Part shown: positions 1-12,548 of the stretch, piece by piece | How the letters are laid out: the number at the start of each line of letters is the position of its first letter | How positions within the stretch are numbered: the stretch's first letter is position 1 | From: Vermamoeba vermiformis | Lineage: Eukaryota; Tubulinea; Echinamoebida | Direction of reading: 5' to 3' | Length of the DNA stretch: 64,000 bases | Assembly: GCA_045837725.1 (NCBI GenBank) | Contig: JBEWZL010000246.1 | Span: forward strand, 62,001 to 126,000 | Program-made: the position numbers and the translations under genes | The notes under the pieces: model-generated | Told to the model about the DNA's origin: nothing | What the model saw: the letters and a program-made list of their open reading frames with translations, nothing else | Databases searched by the model: none

Positions 1-278
1 CTCGTACATCGAGCACTTTCGGCAGGGTTGTTGTTTTGCAAAGGTTCCTGAAAAAAAAATCAAAAAATTAATCAAAATTATTCTCGTCCACCAATCGTTC
101 GAGCAAATGCACAATAATATTCTCTGCCGTGGAGTGATAAATTTAAAATTAAAAATAATTACCTCCATTCAGAACAAACTTTTGACAAGAGTAAAACCCA
201 ATCCGCGAATCTCACGAACGAGAATACTTGTGTCTTGAGATCCGTGGGTAATAAATCGAATTTGAAGTAATCTCCCAT
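1..278 (-). CDS. F-box protein, 5' part only (runs off left edge)
   Basis: The first exon (278-163) encodes MGDYFKFDLLPTDL followed by an F-box-like helix pattern ending VCSEWR. F-box proteins recruit substrates to SCF ubiquitin ligases through Skp1. A donor follows at 162. A second exon from about position 49 continues in frame after a T-rich acceptor (TTTTTCAG), giving a join that reads SEWRNLCKTTTLPKV before the window ends. I start at the ATG at 276-278; the frame is open further upstream but has no earlier ATG. The substrate-binding part lies outside the window, so the target is unknown. It is divergent from the FAD monooxygenase gene, with about 520 bp between the two start codons. Confidence 0.65.
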
Positions 279-651
279 AGTCACTTGAGTGCTGTGGTGA
301 TAGAAGGTTGTTTCAAAAAGATTTTGATGTTCGTTCTGATCGGACGACAACAACAACAGCTACAATCTAATTAATGTTATTATACCTGATGATCTTTGCT
401 TCATATCATGTTACGTACTGGTGTCATAGTAGATTTGAAGCTTGCAAGGTTTACCGGTAATTCAAAATTAAATTAAATTAAATATAATCAATACTAACAG
501 CAAAATGTAATACATACATATTTATTTGTGCGAATGTAAGTTGTTTGTTCGATCTTTAATTATTATTATTGAAATATTTTCGAACAACCAACCCCTGCTC
601 TCACGCACAACTTAAATGGTCTTAATTAAGCTTTATTTTTGGTAGGCGAAT

Positions 652-743
652 ACGGTTCCGCTGACAGAACGGGTCCCGAATAGGTGCGGAGCCGGTGATT
701 CACAACCGGCGATTTGCTTCGGAACCGTCCTATGGCTATAAAA
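652..743 (+). promoter_or_regulatory. Nested inverted repeats just upstream of a TATA box
   Basis: The 279-798 gap between two divergent genes is AT-rich except here. ACGGTTCCG (652-660) pairs perfectly with CGGAACCGT (720-728). Inside these arms GCCGGT (691-696) pairs with ACCGGC (705-710), and CGGGTCCCG (670-678) is a near-perfect short palindrome. A TATAAAA (737-743) follows nine bases after the outer arm, 56 bases before the monooxygenase ATG. The sequence supports a core promoter with a dyad operator-like or cruciform-forming element. The binding factor is unknown. Confidence 0.5.
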
Positions 744-798
744 TACTCACAAAGTACATTCATTTTCAATTCGAAAGAAAATTAGGAAGACAAAAGAA

Positions 799-2390
799 AT
801 GCAAGCTTCAGAACTTCGCTTTGGAATCATTGGAGGTGGTCCCGGTGGCCTATTAACTGCTATCGCTCTTAAACGCAAAGGATTCAAGAATATATTTGTA
901 TTCGAGCGAGATGAACGTAAGTAATCATTATTAATTTAAAGTAGTGGTCTAATAAATTCTCGATCAGATGCAGATTCGCGAACGCAAGGTTACTCTTTTT
1001 CACTATTTAGGCCAGGAGGTCTTACACTCATCGAAGAGCTTGGATTAAGCGAAGAAATGGCAAAGTTCTCGTTTCAAACGAATGGAATGCGTTTTGCGGA
1101 TGCCTTCACTGGATCCGTGCGCCTGGAATTCCGAGAGACCTCAGAGATGGTACGTATTGAATTTAATGCATAACCCCGTAAGCTAACATGTATTTTAGCC
1201 CGGCAGTCGCTCTCCTCCTAAACGAGTCCTGCGTGCACCGTTCAGAAAGATGCTTGTTAATGTTTGCGAACGAGAGGGCATTTCAATCGCATGGAACAAA
1301 CGTGTGCTGAAATACGAAGAAAAGCAAGACTCAGTTGAAGTGATATTTGAGAACGGTGAAAGACGAGAATTTGACATTGTAATCGGAGGTAAGATTCTGA
1401 ATTCAGCAGATCTGATTTCTGGCTCATTCATATCGTAACGCTTATTATATTATAATTTACGTTGAAGGAAGGCTTTTTACTTATTTGTCATTTCTAGCTG
1501 ACGGAATACAATCACCGCTCCGAGCGCAACTTGTCGGTGATGAGTTGAACTACACAGGCTACACGTGCTTCACAGGAGTCACGAGAAGAAGTGAGGCACC
1601 AGAGGCGTTTGATCACCAATACTTTAACCGAAATGGTGTAATTGCCATGTCACCCGAACGTACCGCGTTCATGTTCCATCACAACGAAGACGAGCTGCTG
1701 TGGATTTTCACGGTCAAAGTACCAATGCATTATTTTGAAGACAGATGTGGCTTGGATCGCCAAAAATGGAAAGAAGAGATTGTTGCGCGCACAGGTGATA
1801 TCGCCCCGTTGTTCAAAACGTACAGATCAAGATCTTCAATACTAACCCTCGTGACTAATCGAAATTTATTATAGAATACTTCAAGGTGGCGAGCCTACAG
1901 GAATTATTCCATTTAGAGATCGAAAGCCGTTGACTATCAACAAGAAAACAGGTGCGCGTTCAACTCCAAATCAGGAAGAATTACCTTATTAGGAGATGCC
2001 GCTCATCCTATGGTACCATTCAAAGGTTCTGGCGGCAACAACGCGATGCTCGATGCACGTGAACTGGTGAATGATCTCGCGACTTTGCTCGACAAATCAT
2101 CGCTAGTTACACGTGATGATATTGCAACTGTTCTGCGCAAATTCGAGTCAGAAATGATTGCGCGCACCACACCTGAAGTCCTAAGCTCCAAATCAACCAT
2201 GAACATGATGCACTCGTCAAATCGAGTCATGATCAAGTTACGCAATGCTGGCATGGTGCTTGGCAATTTCGTTATCAACACGTACCCGAAATACAAATCT
2301 TTGCGGTTTATTGTGAATGGAATAAGGCTCTCAATTGCTACTGCTGTATTATACGTAGCATATAACAAGCTAAGGCCGTACATAAAATAA
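799..2390 (+). CDS. FAD-dependent monooxygenase (UbiH/PHBH fold)
   Basis: Exons: 799-916, 968-1149, 1199-1388, 1498-1819, 1875-1951, 1975-2390, giving 434 residues. The N-terminus has the Rossmann FAD motif GIIGGGPGGL (from residue 8). The second FAD signature GDAAHPMVPFKGSGG is in the last exon, and an RITLL strand precedes it, as in aromatic-ring hydroxylases and kynurenine or salicylate hydroxylase relatives. These flavoenzymes use NAD(P)H and O2 to hydroxylate small substrates. The substrate cannot be read from sequence. The C-terminus has a hydrophobic stretch (SIATAVLYVAY) that may be a membrane anchor. The last two exons join only if a 23-base intron (1952-1974) is removed; otherwise there is a frameshift. 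The start ATG lies downstream of a TATA box at a sensible distance. Confidence 0.88.
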
Positions 2391-2888
2391 ATGCACGCTC
2401 CAAATTTTCAAAAAATAACAATTTTGCCTTGTTAACAACAACGGCTGTTGCTAGCCGTCTGTGATGATACAAAACAAAGGAAAGCATGGTTTCAAATTTC
2501 AGGAACTGTTGCCGGAATGACAGATGAACGATGGATGAGACTAAAATTACAATTGAAAAATTATGCGCTATTTATCGCCTAACGGTAATATATAGTTTAA
2601 TTAGTAACTTTGCGAATAATAACAATAACGATGTTGCTTGATTCATAAATTATTAATTTTTGGATTTGATCGAGTTTTAAACACGCACCGCGCCACCTGT
2701 GCCTTTTTTTGTAATTTGTAAAAAATTGGATATTTTCCTAACATTCTATCCGACAACAGGGACATTTATTTGGTTGCTTTAGTTCTGACATTTTTAGCAG
2801 GCTGCGCAGATCACACTTTAGTTTTCGATTTTGCACAACAGGTCTATAAAAATGACGAGCAACAACAGTTTATTCTTATTACTTGACA
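2391..2888. promoter_or_regulatory. Intergenic gap with TATA box of the ABC transporter gene
   Basis: This 498-bp AT-rich stretch has no gene. A TATAAAA at 2845-2851 sits 38 bases before the ATG at 2889. An ATG at 2852 opens a short overlapping frame, but it directly abuts the TATA box and would lie upstream of the expected transcription start. I see nothing else. Confidence 0.45.
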
Positions 2889-5337
2889 ATGTCAATTACA
2901 AGTATTTTGTACAGCGAAGAAAACTTTGACTCGCTTCCCAATGAAGGGCTGATCAAATCCCTCACGAGAACAGTCAAGGTAATATTGCCGCTGGTCAAAC
3001 CTGTTTATGGTCAACTAATAGCATGTAAGTATCACAATAACACCAAGGCATATCAATTCTGCAGCGGATCACAGATCGGATAATAATTTTCTTTTTTTAC
3101 AGCACTCGTACTACGATTTTTGCTTATTTTTCCCGCGTTATTTCAACCATACGTTATTAAGAGACTGATCGATAATGTGTTCATTCAAAGAGATCCGGAG
3201 GAATTATTTTGGTAATATTAATTTTTAACTGTGCTCAATAGATCATAATGAAATAATATTATATTATAGGTGTTTTATATACTTATCTGTATTACCGATT
3301 TTGCAACAGTTGCTCTATCAACTGCGTACCGTCAGCGATGCTCAAGTTGAAAAATTGATTGACGTTAACTTGGCGTTACAAGTCTACGAGCACGTTCAAG
3401 TAAGATATGATACTTAATATATTAATATATATTTAACTTTGACGACTAAATATTGTATTTAAAAGCGTCTTCAAGTGAGATTTTTTGTTGAAACCTCATC
3501 TGGCGAGCTATTGTCGCGTATCACGACCGATGTTTACGCTATTTATAGGCAAATTAATTAACATCGGCATTGTTATATCGTGCGCGCGTATTAATTTTTT
3601 TATAGGGCAAGCATGGAAATTTTGGCAATGATGTCAAACTTGATCCGCTTTGCCGTGGCTTTCGCAACCTTGTTGAGCTTAGAATGGCGATTAGCGTTGA
3701 TCTCATTCGCGTCTTTTCCGTTGTGGTATTATATTATATTGAAGCTGGCGATGTGGTCGAGAAACAAAACCAAAGATGCGTTTTGTTCCATGGATCAGGT
3801 AAACATTTTTTAGCTTAAAGTATTACTTTTTTCCTAATATGCGATTATTTAGGTCCATGAGCGAATTACAGAAAGTCTTGCTATTGAATCGATCATGTTA
3901 ACGAAAGTGTTTGGCCGTGAGAAACACGTGGCACGTAAGTTCGTGAGGTAAATTTGAAGAATACTTTATTAAACAGTTTTTAGAGAAACTTAAAGTTGAT
4001 ATGGAGAAAGAAAAGACTTTGGACGCAAAGGGCACTTACATAATGAATTTCGTTGAATTCGTGATCAATTACTCGGTCGAGTGTAAGTCCATAGATCTAA
4101 TGACTTTTTTATTATTTCTAACATATATTTCCGTGAAGTCAACAAGGCACTTATATATTATATTGGCGGTCAATTCTTATTTTCGGACTACTTGTCACTC
4201 GGAACATTGATTTTGTTCACGCAGTACTTGGACGAAGTTTATACGCCTATGACCGAGCTTTTAAACACTCGCGTCACTTTCGTGAAGGTAAGGCCGGCGA
4301 GTATAATATAAGTATAGTATTGCTAATGAATTTATAGAACACTGTTCAAGTGGAGAGAGTGCTCGAGTTGATGAACTTGCCGATCGAAATCAAGGACCCC
4401 GAGGAACCTGTCACTTTGACACGTGAGGATGGCTCATCAAGTATTAAAGGAGACGTCGAGCTTGATTCAGTATCGTTGGATTACTCCATTTTACCTCCAT
4501 TGAAGATCGAGGCTACGGATCGGATGTCGCAACCAACAATTTTGATCAAAGACCAGAGCGTCTCAAATAAGAAGCGAGATTGGGCCTTGAACAATCTTTC
4601 AATCAGATTCAAAGCAGGCACGATGAACGCTATTGTTGGCAAATCAGGTGCCGGCAAGTCAACAATGCTCAAGTTGATCCATCGACTCTACGATCCAACG
4701 CAAGGTCTCGTGAAACTCGATGGTATTGACATTAGAAAGTTCAAACTTGACGAATTAATCAGCTACATGGGCGTTGTGTCTCAAGAATCGTATTTGTTCA
4801 ACGACACAGTGAAGAACAACTTGCTCTTTGCAAAACCGGATGCAACCGACGAAGAAATTGAACGAGCTTGCAGAGCCGCTAATATTTGGGACTTAATTCA
4901 GTCGCTTGAAAATAAGCTCGAAGAAACTATTGGCGAAAGTGGATACAAACTTTCAGGTGGCGAAAGACAACGTAAGAAAACTGCCGAGAAATTTCATTTG
5001 AAGACGTTTTATTGCTTAAAATTGACACTCCTTACCTTATTTAGGTTTGTCTATTGCCCGAACAATCTTAAAGAACCCTAAGATTATTTTGTTGGATGAA
5101 GCCACAAGCCATCTTGACAGCGAGAACGAGAACTTGATTAAACAAGCCCTCGACTCGTTATTTGTAAATAGAACATCTATTGTCATCGCACATAGACTAT
5201 CCACTATTATTGATGCTGAGCAGATCATTGTGATGGATGAGGGAAAAGTTGTCGAATGTGGATCTCATCAAGAACTGCTAGCACTTAACGGGCATTATAA
5301 GAACTTGTATGATGCCCAATTTTCCAAAACTATATAA
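2889..5337 (+). CDS. Half-size ABC exporter (TMD-NBD, ABCB/MsbA-like)
   Basis: Ten exons (2889-3024, 3103-3211, 3270-3399, 3466-3548, 3606-3798, 3853-3934, 3984-4082, 4139-4287, 4338-4971, 5045-5337) give 635 residues. The first half has a six-helix type transmembrane domain, with GELLSRITTDV in the first cytoplasmic loop. The nucleotide-binding domain shows Walker A GKSGAGKST, Q-loop VVSQESYLFNDT, signature LSGGERQR, Walker B IILLDEATS, the D-loop and the H-loop AHRLS. All catalytic residues are present, so it should be an active ATPase exporter working as a homo- or heterodimer. Substrate and membrane are unknown. An insert between the TMD and the NBD (about residues 360-400) is not typical. 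One intron (3549-3605) appears to use a GC donor. Confidence 0.93.
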
Positions 5338-5465
5338 ATACTAAGCGTTTAGTACCCCTGTGAATCGACGGGCCCAACAAAGAAATAAAAAATTGAATTT
5401 TTGGTTTTTTCTCGTTATTGCTTCAAAGTTGCAAAGAGCACTATTAAGGGACTATCTTATTTAAT

Positions 5466-8400
5466 ATGCTGAGCGCGCAAATAATTGGCACGTCAGCTGA
5501 GGCTAACGTAGCGCCAAGTGTCCTGATCGCTTCTGACAAGTTTCGTCTTTTATTTAATGCAGGTAAATTTTTCAGCACGCATACGATTTATAAGTAATAT
5601 AAAGGGACTCGAGGCAAGCTCAACTAATTTTTTTGAGAATTTTAGCTGAATATTTTTGAAACATAATAATTTAATTTTAACAGGCGAAGGAACCGATAGA
5701 TTAGCCAAAGAATATGGTCACGATCATGGTACATATAATTTATAAATATATTAGAATCATTTTTGCTCACCTCTTACAATTTAGGCATCCGACTTGCCAA
5801 GTTGACACATTTTTTCATGTCTGAATTAAATTGGAATTGCTGGGGCGGGTTGCCAGGTACATTTAATAGTATATAACAATACCGTCATTAATTACTGAAC
5901 AGATATTGTATTTTACCTGGCCGATCTGGATGCACCCAATCCTGAATTGCATATTTACGGTCCTGAAAACACTATCGATTATACATTAGCAGCTAGATAT
6001 TATCTATGGCAGTAAGTACTCAGAAATATAATTACAATGCATAAAACTAATTTGTCGCAGACCACACTTTGCATTAAAAATTCGGGAGATCACGCACGAT
6101 TTGGAAGCCGTGGAAATTTCAGGATCGAACGAAACAATGCGAGTAGTGCCTATTATAATCAGCAAGGCCAGTCTAAATGAAAAGAAGGATGAAAGCGAGA
6201 AGTATATGATTAACACATCGTTTTTGAATTGCATGGACATGTACCGCGACTCACTTTCGATTGATCGAGAACAAGTCACATTAGACCAAATCGATCAATT
6301 TGTGAAAAAAGCAGAATCAGCGTTAGATCTATTGAACAATATGGACCATTCTAGCGATATTTTTGATAAGCCAATTGACTTTGTGAACAACGCTCAGGCC
6401 ATTGAAAAGGCGATAATGAAAGAAGGCTCTAATATCATCAAGTCACTAGACATCTTTCAAAACTTCGATAGACCGGCGTTTATAAGGAAACCAATCACTC
6501 CTCAAGGCCATTGTATTTGTTACGCCATTGAAACGCCAACGGTGATGCCGAAGTTCGATCCAACCAAAGCCAAGGCTTTGAAAATTCCACCAAAGTTCTA
6601 CAGTATGATCATTTATACGGCTAGTTATTACTATCCAATGCTAACTTCTGTCGCGTAGGTCATTTGGTCGCTGGAAACAACGTGACACTTGACGACGGCA
6701 CGGTCATTCAGCCCAAACAAGTGTTGCTTGGCGAACCTAAACCAGGCCCCGTAAGCTGTGCTCAATATGATAAGTATTATAGTGCTTACAAAATATATGT
6801 TAGGTGTTGATTCTATCGTACTGCCCTTCGTTAGAGTATTTGGACAGTTTACTCAACAACGAAACGTGGGACGCGTACATTAACGGCAGTAAAGGCGAAG
6901 TGCTTTGCGTGTTCCATACAGTGCCTATGGAGGTACTAAACGACGAACGATACGCTAATTGGATGGCTAGATTTGGCAAGGATGTCGATGTAAGTGACAT
7001 GTTGACACGTGTCAAAAACTGGATCTCATTCATCTTGTTTAATTTAACAGCATATCGTCATAAATAATGAAGTATGCGAGATGAGAGACGTTCACAAAGC
7101 ATCAAAACAATTGCTTGAAATTCTCAACAAGATCGACGGTGAAGTTTTTTCATTGCCATATGAAGGCACTAGAAAAGGTACGCAAAGAAAACAATTTCGA
7201 ACTGTAATTTAACTAATATTTATATATTATACCAGCTGGTATTCCCGAATCTTTAACGTTAAAAGGCTTGAAAGTTCGAGCGGCGGAATTTTTGATGAAG
7301 TATCAAGTCACGCCTATTGCCAAAAAAGGCATTGACCTGTCGGAATACGAAAGCTTTTGGAGTGAAAAAATGAAGTACACGACTCGTAGACAAGTAGCGC
7401 TTAGTGACTTGGGGTTCCTTAAATCGGAAAAATTCCAGTCGCTCTTGCACACGTACCACACGCACTTCGATGAAAAAATGCCAAAAGAATTGCAAAACTT
7501 GACTCGTGAAACTATGGAAATTGAGTTCTTGGGCACTGGCGCTGCTGACGCTTCGCACGTTAGAAACGGTAATGTTTCATGAATATGCATAATTGCAAAG
7601 ATATGCGCTAATGAAACTTTCCTTATTTAGTTACTGGAATCTACGTCCACCTGTTCGAGAAGGGCGGAATAATTCTTGATTGCGGCTCAGGAACGTATAC
7701 TCAAGTAAGTAACGGAAATCGGTCTTAGATCTGTATTAATTTTCAAACGCAACAGTTGTTCCGCCGGTTCGGACCAAAAGTTGATGAAATCTTGATGAAT
7801 ATTAAATGCATTTGGATCTCGCACAAACACGGAGATCATACGATGGGAATTGTGCCTGTTTTGGCAAGACGGAAAAAATTGCTTGAAGAAGCCGGTCGTG
7901 AAGACAAGCTCGTATTCATTGCACCTATTTTCATCGAAGGATACGTCAACGAAGTTTCACTGAATTCAGGACTCAATCTTACCTACAAATATTATCATAA
8001 CAACGTCATAGAACAGCCTGGCCACGAATTAACGTAAGTAATTTTTTCACGCGAAATTTCCCGAGCCAGAAAAATATCTTCGTACTTTGCGTGAAAAATA
8101 TCTAAAACGCGATACTTATTTAGGCAATTCTTCCAAGATGAGTTAGACATGAACGTCGTACTTGGCACTAAAGCGTTTCATTCGATGGATGCGTGGGGTG
8201 TATACTTACTGCACAAATCAGGTGTTGGCGTGTTGTTCACTGGCGACAGCAAACCTTGTCACAAATTCCCAGAATTGACGCAACTCGTGCTTGAAACTGC
8301 AAAGCAGAATAATTATCCGACACCCGAGAGCGGATGCACTCTGTTGATTCACGAAGTAAGGGTCCTTCGTTCATGAAACAATCGTTCAGTGAAAACTAAC

Positions 8401-9041
8401 CCTTATTTAGAGTACGATGTGCGATCATGACAGCGATCAAGCGCGAAAAAAACGGCACAGCACGACCACTCAAGCTTTAAGGTACAAAAAATCACATAGT
8501 AATTACTATTATCGTCCGTATTAATATGATAAAATTAATTTTTTGTAGGGTTGCAAAGGCTATTGATTGCTACCGCATGATTTTGACACATTTTTCACAA
8601 CGACAATCGGACATTCCAGTATTCGATTTTTGCAAAGATGAATTGAAGCCAGAATTGGAAAAGAAAAAACAAGAGAAAAATAACGGCAAAGACAATAATA
8701 ATAACAAAGACAAAAAGAATTCGCATCAAGAGCACGGCCAACAAAAAGAAAAAATATTCGATGACGACGAAGAAGGCAGTGATGAGGACAATAATAGTAA
8801 CAACAATAATAATAATATGATACCTACGGATATCGAAAGATACAGAACACGAGGAGATCCAACGAGTCAAGTTGATGAGCGATGGAAGACAGGTGAAACG
8901 TTGGATCTGACAAAAGTAATGGTCGCATTTGATCTCATGCGAGTTAATTTGGTCGATTTGCCTCGATTGCCGCACATCTTGCCCATGTTGAACTATTTGT
9001 ACATTTACTTCAAATTGTACGAGATTGAACGGTTGAAGTAA
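5466..9041 (+). CDS. ELAC2: Ribonuclease Z, long form (tRNA 3' processing endonuclease)
   Basis: Fourteen exons give 916 residues, the size range of long-form tRNase Z. The enzyme cuts the 3' trailer from pre-tRNAs in nucleus and/or mitochondria. The N-terminal half has a degenerate metallo-beta-lactamase fold (CWGGLP, GPENT, LVAGNNVTLDDG). The C-terminal half is catalytic: EFLGTGAADASHVRN, then the zinc motif HKHGDHTMGI, then TGDSKPCHKF, a HSTTTQAL segment matching the family's HSTTSQA motif, and THFSQR. A low-complexity insert rich in Asn, Lys and acidic residues separates the HFSQR motif from the final conserved VAFDLMRVNLVDLPRLP. It probably loops out of the fold. The start follows directly from the in-frame ATG at 5466; I see no clear mitochondrial presequence. 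Confidence 0.95.
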
Positions 9042-9190
9042 TAAACTACAAAATTTCCTTTTATGGTAATTTCAAATTCTTTCCAGTTTTGGCACCTCAC
9101 TTTCTACGACTAACTGTTTATTATCTTTATAAGCCGTGTCTTCAATGAGGCAATCAAAATTTTGCCTAAATTTGCAGATCGAAGTCAGAT

Positions 9191-10499
9191 CTAAAACTGC
9201 AAAAAAATCATTGATACGACTAGCAACACTAGTATCTCAATGCTGAAGTTCATAACTTGCGCATTTGAAGTCTTTGGTTTAGGACCAGACACTGGCGCTG
9301 ACATTGAAGGCGTGTTGCTACTGCTTGGGGCACTAGCTGGCTCGACAGGACTCGGACCGCTGATCGGAGTACGAGACTGGCCAAAAATTTCTGGAACGAC
9401 GGCCCACTTGAGACTAGCAACTATTGCGATATAAGACTATTAGCGGAGCTCACAACATAATGCTGGATCCAACGATTGAACTTACTGCTGACATTGGAAA
9501 CTTGATTTATCTGCAAAATGATCTGCGCAAGTGAATTGACTTGATTCAAATAAAAGTCGGTTATCGCATCCGCCGCCGTTGGTTCGGTAAGATTTCCTTT
9601 TATGGTAAAGAAAGTTTTAGTACAAACTGATATAAAGGGCCATTAAGGCATTTAATATATATATATTACCATCGATAACCTGGATATCTAACGTATTTTT
9701 CATCCATTTGTCCGCATCCGGTCCCTCAGATGTGGATGCTAAAACCAAGATCTGTTCTGGCGAAATTCCAACCAAGTTCGCGATCGTTCCAGTGATATTT
9801 TCAGGAATAGGAAAAGGCCAAGCAACTTGATAAAAGAATACCAAGCTCATATTAAACACTGAAAATTGAATTTTCGGTTTAGCTGGATGTGGTTTTTGGT
9901 TTTTCGACTTACCAGTAGGACAAGCTACTTCAGGAGTAATAGTAAATGATACGTCGTAATTTCCTAGCGTCCAAGTAAAATTGCTGGTCTCATACCCCGA
10001 CAAAGAGAGTTTAACTGAAAAAGGAAATCCAGGAGCGGATCCTAGTACTGGGAAGTCTGTATACGGCGTAGTATTCTAAAGATATTATTTAGTATTAATT
10101 ACAATGATTTACAACGGAATCAGATTTGCTGGTTCCGACGCTTACCAACGGAGTCAATCTGTTTTGATCTGACAAAGGAATGTTTGCGTCACGACTGTCG
10201 TAATTAATGTATGAAAAATAGGCTCTATTTCTTGAGTCAACGCATTCTACAACCGGTCTAATGCCGGTCGGATTCTGCGCAGTTGATCTTCGAAGATTTT
10301 CTTGAAGGCCCTGAACATAAATCTATTAGTGGCGCAGGACAAAAAGACAGTAAATTCAGCATACAAAATTAAAGGCAAAAGAAATGAATAGAAATATTTC
10401 GGTAAAAGATTGAAAAGGCCGTTAAACACTTACGGATCCGATGGCAAACGCCTGTGCCACTATAGCGATGGATACTAAGCTAAATAATACGCTTCGCAT
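9191..10499 (-). CDS. Secreted GPI-type surface protein, short form 1
   Basis: Six exons (10499-10434, 10310-10146, 10075-9913, 9858-9670, 9596-9486, 9420-9191) give 307 residues. There is an N-terminal signal peptide (MRSVLFSLVSIAIVAQAFA), a cysteine-anchored module with ECVDSRNRAYFSYINY, NRLTPL, GSAPGFPF, FTWTLGNYDVSF and a second Cys (EVACP). A Ser/Pro/Ala-rich linker and a hydrophobic C-terminal tail follow, typical of a GPI-anchor signal. I do not recognise the module by name. The next two genes upstream have the same exon layout, and the two lectin genes beyond them share the module. The likely role is cell-surface recognition or adhesion; this is inference. Confidence 0.82.
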
Positions 10500-10726
10500 A
10501 TCTCTATTGTGGTCCTTCTTTTTGATGACATTAAACGAAGATTCGCTCGGCAAAATGACAGCCGTTGATTTGAGCTATTTTTAACCTTTTGAAGAAGACT
10601 AAAATTAGATCATTTTAAGGCCGTATATTCATTGTGACTATAATAAACATAATTAACGTTCTTTCAACTTATGTAACCGAGTTTACGTAACCTTTTTCGA
10701 ATATTTTGAAAAATGGAAAAGTTTAA

Positions 10727-12193
10727 TTAGAATAATTCTCGGAAGCAAATTGCTATTAAAGATGCCGCGAAGATGACAAAGGTATTGAGACTGTATACAG
10801 AAGCGGACGATAAAGTCGTCTTCGGTTTTGGACTCGATCCAGGCGCCGGAGCACTGATTGGCCCGTTATCTGCCACTGGCTCAGCGCTAGGAACACTTGG
10901 CTTCACTTGACCTTGCACTGAGGGCGTTGGATCACTTTTAGGCGTGAACTCTGCATTCATGAAAAGACGGTCAGATTTGAAATTGAACTCAGGTAAATTA
11001 ATTCAGCACGAAATCTAATTTGTTTGTTCTGGCCGAATTTTAAAATTAAATAGCTAAAATGACGCAATAACATTATTCTCCTCGCGTGAACAGCGTACCT
11101 GTTAAATTTGAGTATTTAGGACTGAATTGAGATTGGAGCTGTTGGTTAAATTCTTCGGTCTTTTGATTAGTAACGAACTGATTGACAACTTCGGCTGCGG
11201 TCGGATCGGTGGCATTCGAATTCGTCGAATTTCCTATTTAGGAAAATTTAATAAAGTTGATAAAATTTCAAAAATGAATTTACAGTTTAAAAGTGGAAAA
11301 ATAAATATATTACCGTCAGTCAATTGAATTTCAAGGGTCAAGTCGGCCGTAGAAAGCTGCATTGTTGCACGTTTAGCTGTTGGTCCAGTGTCCGTCCAGC
11401 CGATCACAGTAAGCCTCGAAACAGAAATTCCGGCAACTTGAGCAAAAGTATTGAGAATGGTTACCTGCGCAAGAAATCCAGTGGCACCTTCAATTTCATA
11501 TTTGAAATTCATGGTAATATTGAACGCTGTCGGAAAATATGTTAGATCTCATTTTTTGTTGTTTTTTCTTACTCGTAGGGCAAGCCAATTCCGGCGTAAT
11601 ATTAAATGTTAAGAAATAATTTAATAGGTTCCAATTAAATGTGCTATTTTCATAGCCAGCCAACGACACTTCAGCCGAGTATGGGAACGCTGGTCCCGAT
11701 CCGTTCACAAAATTTGTGACTGGGGCTATACCCTATTAGTGTCACGTTAGTATACTTATGAGGTACCTTCCATTGTAATTATTTTCCTTAGTATAATGCC
11801 TTTTAACGTACAAGTGGTGTTAATCTGTTGAAATCGGATGTAGCAAGATTGACAACATCACCGACATTGTTTTGATACGAGAAATAAGCCTTGTTATGCT
11901 TATCGATGCACTGTAATATGGGTATGATGTCGGTTGAGCCTGTTTGAGCGGCGGATCGACGAAGATTCTGTATTGATTAAAAATTGTTGTTAAAAACTTG
12001 AATAATTAATAAATTAAACAACTAAAATGATCGAATGAAATTCATTCTATATAATTATTATTAATTGGTCAAATATCGCAACAGCCTGATACAAAAAGAT
12101 TTGCGCGTATTCGCTTATCCTTACAGTTCGATCTGCTACGGCTAAGGTAAGCGTCAAGCATACTAATACTAAAACTACATAAATCTTGATCAT
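10727..12193 (-). CDS. Secreted GPI-type surface protein, short form 2
   Basis: Six exons (12193-12125, 11967-11812, 11732-11573, 11526-11314, 11233-11099, 10950-10727) give 318 residues. A signal peptide (MIKIYVVLVLVCLTLTLAVA) leads into the same module as its neighbours: QCIDKHNKAYFSYQN, NRLTPL, NGSGPAFPYS, FNWNLLNY and FNITPELACP. A conserved pre-linker helix region has DPTAAEVVNQF. A Pro/Ser-rich linker and hydrophobic tail suggest GPI anchoring. Numerous NxS/T sites suggest heavy N-glycosylation. Exon boundaries and phases match forms 1 and 3, so the array arose by whole-gene duplication. The function is unknown beyond a surface location. Confidence 0.82.
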
Positions 12194-12548
12194 TTTCACG
12201 TATACTGTTGCTTGTTCTAGAAGCTGTTAAATAATCGAACGATTTTTTCTGCTCATTTAGACCTGTCACTTTTTTTCCGACGTGTTGTCAGTAGAAAAAT
12301 CGTGTAGGATTATGCGAAGATCACCGATCGATTCGAATATCCAAACAACGTTGATGGTACGGCCCACCGTTTTCGAGCTACTGCGAAGTGTCTTAATACT
12401 CTTCCAACTCCGTTTTTGGTCCGCCTCTATAATAGAAGAATCTCTTTAATCAAGGGGTTCCTTCATAATACGCAAAAAACATCGCCCGAAATAAAAAGAA
12501 ACGGAAACGATGCAAATAGGAAGTTTAACGTAGCGAGAGATTTATGTA

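Noticed and set aside
691-728. Hairpins near 700 bp as a tRNA or small structured RNA
   Set aside because: No A-box/B-box pair, no 7-bp acceptor stem and no TTCRA loop on either strand. The position beside a TATA box fits a promoter element better.
2852-2929. Upstream ORF before the ABC transporter start
   Set aside because: It begins immediately after the TATA box, upstream of the expected transcription start, so it should not be in the mRNA.
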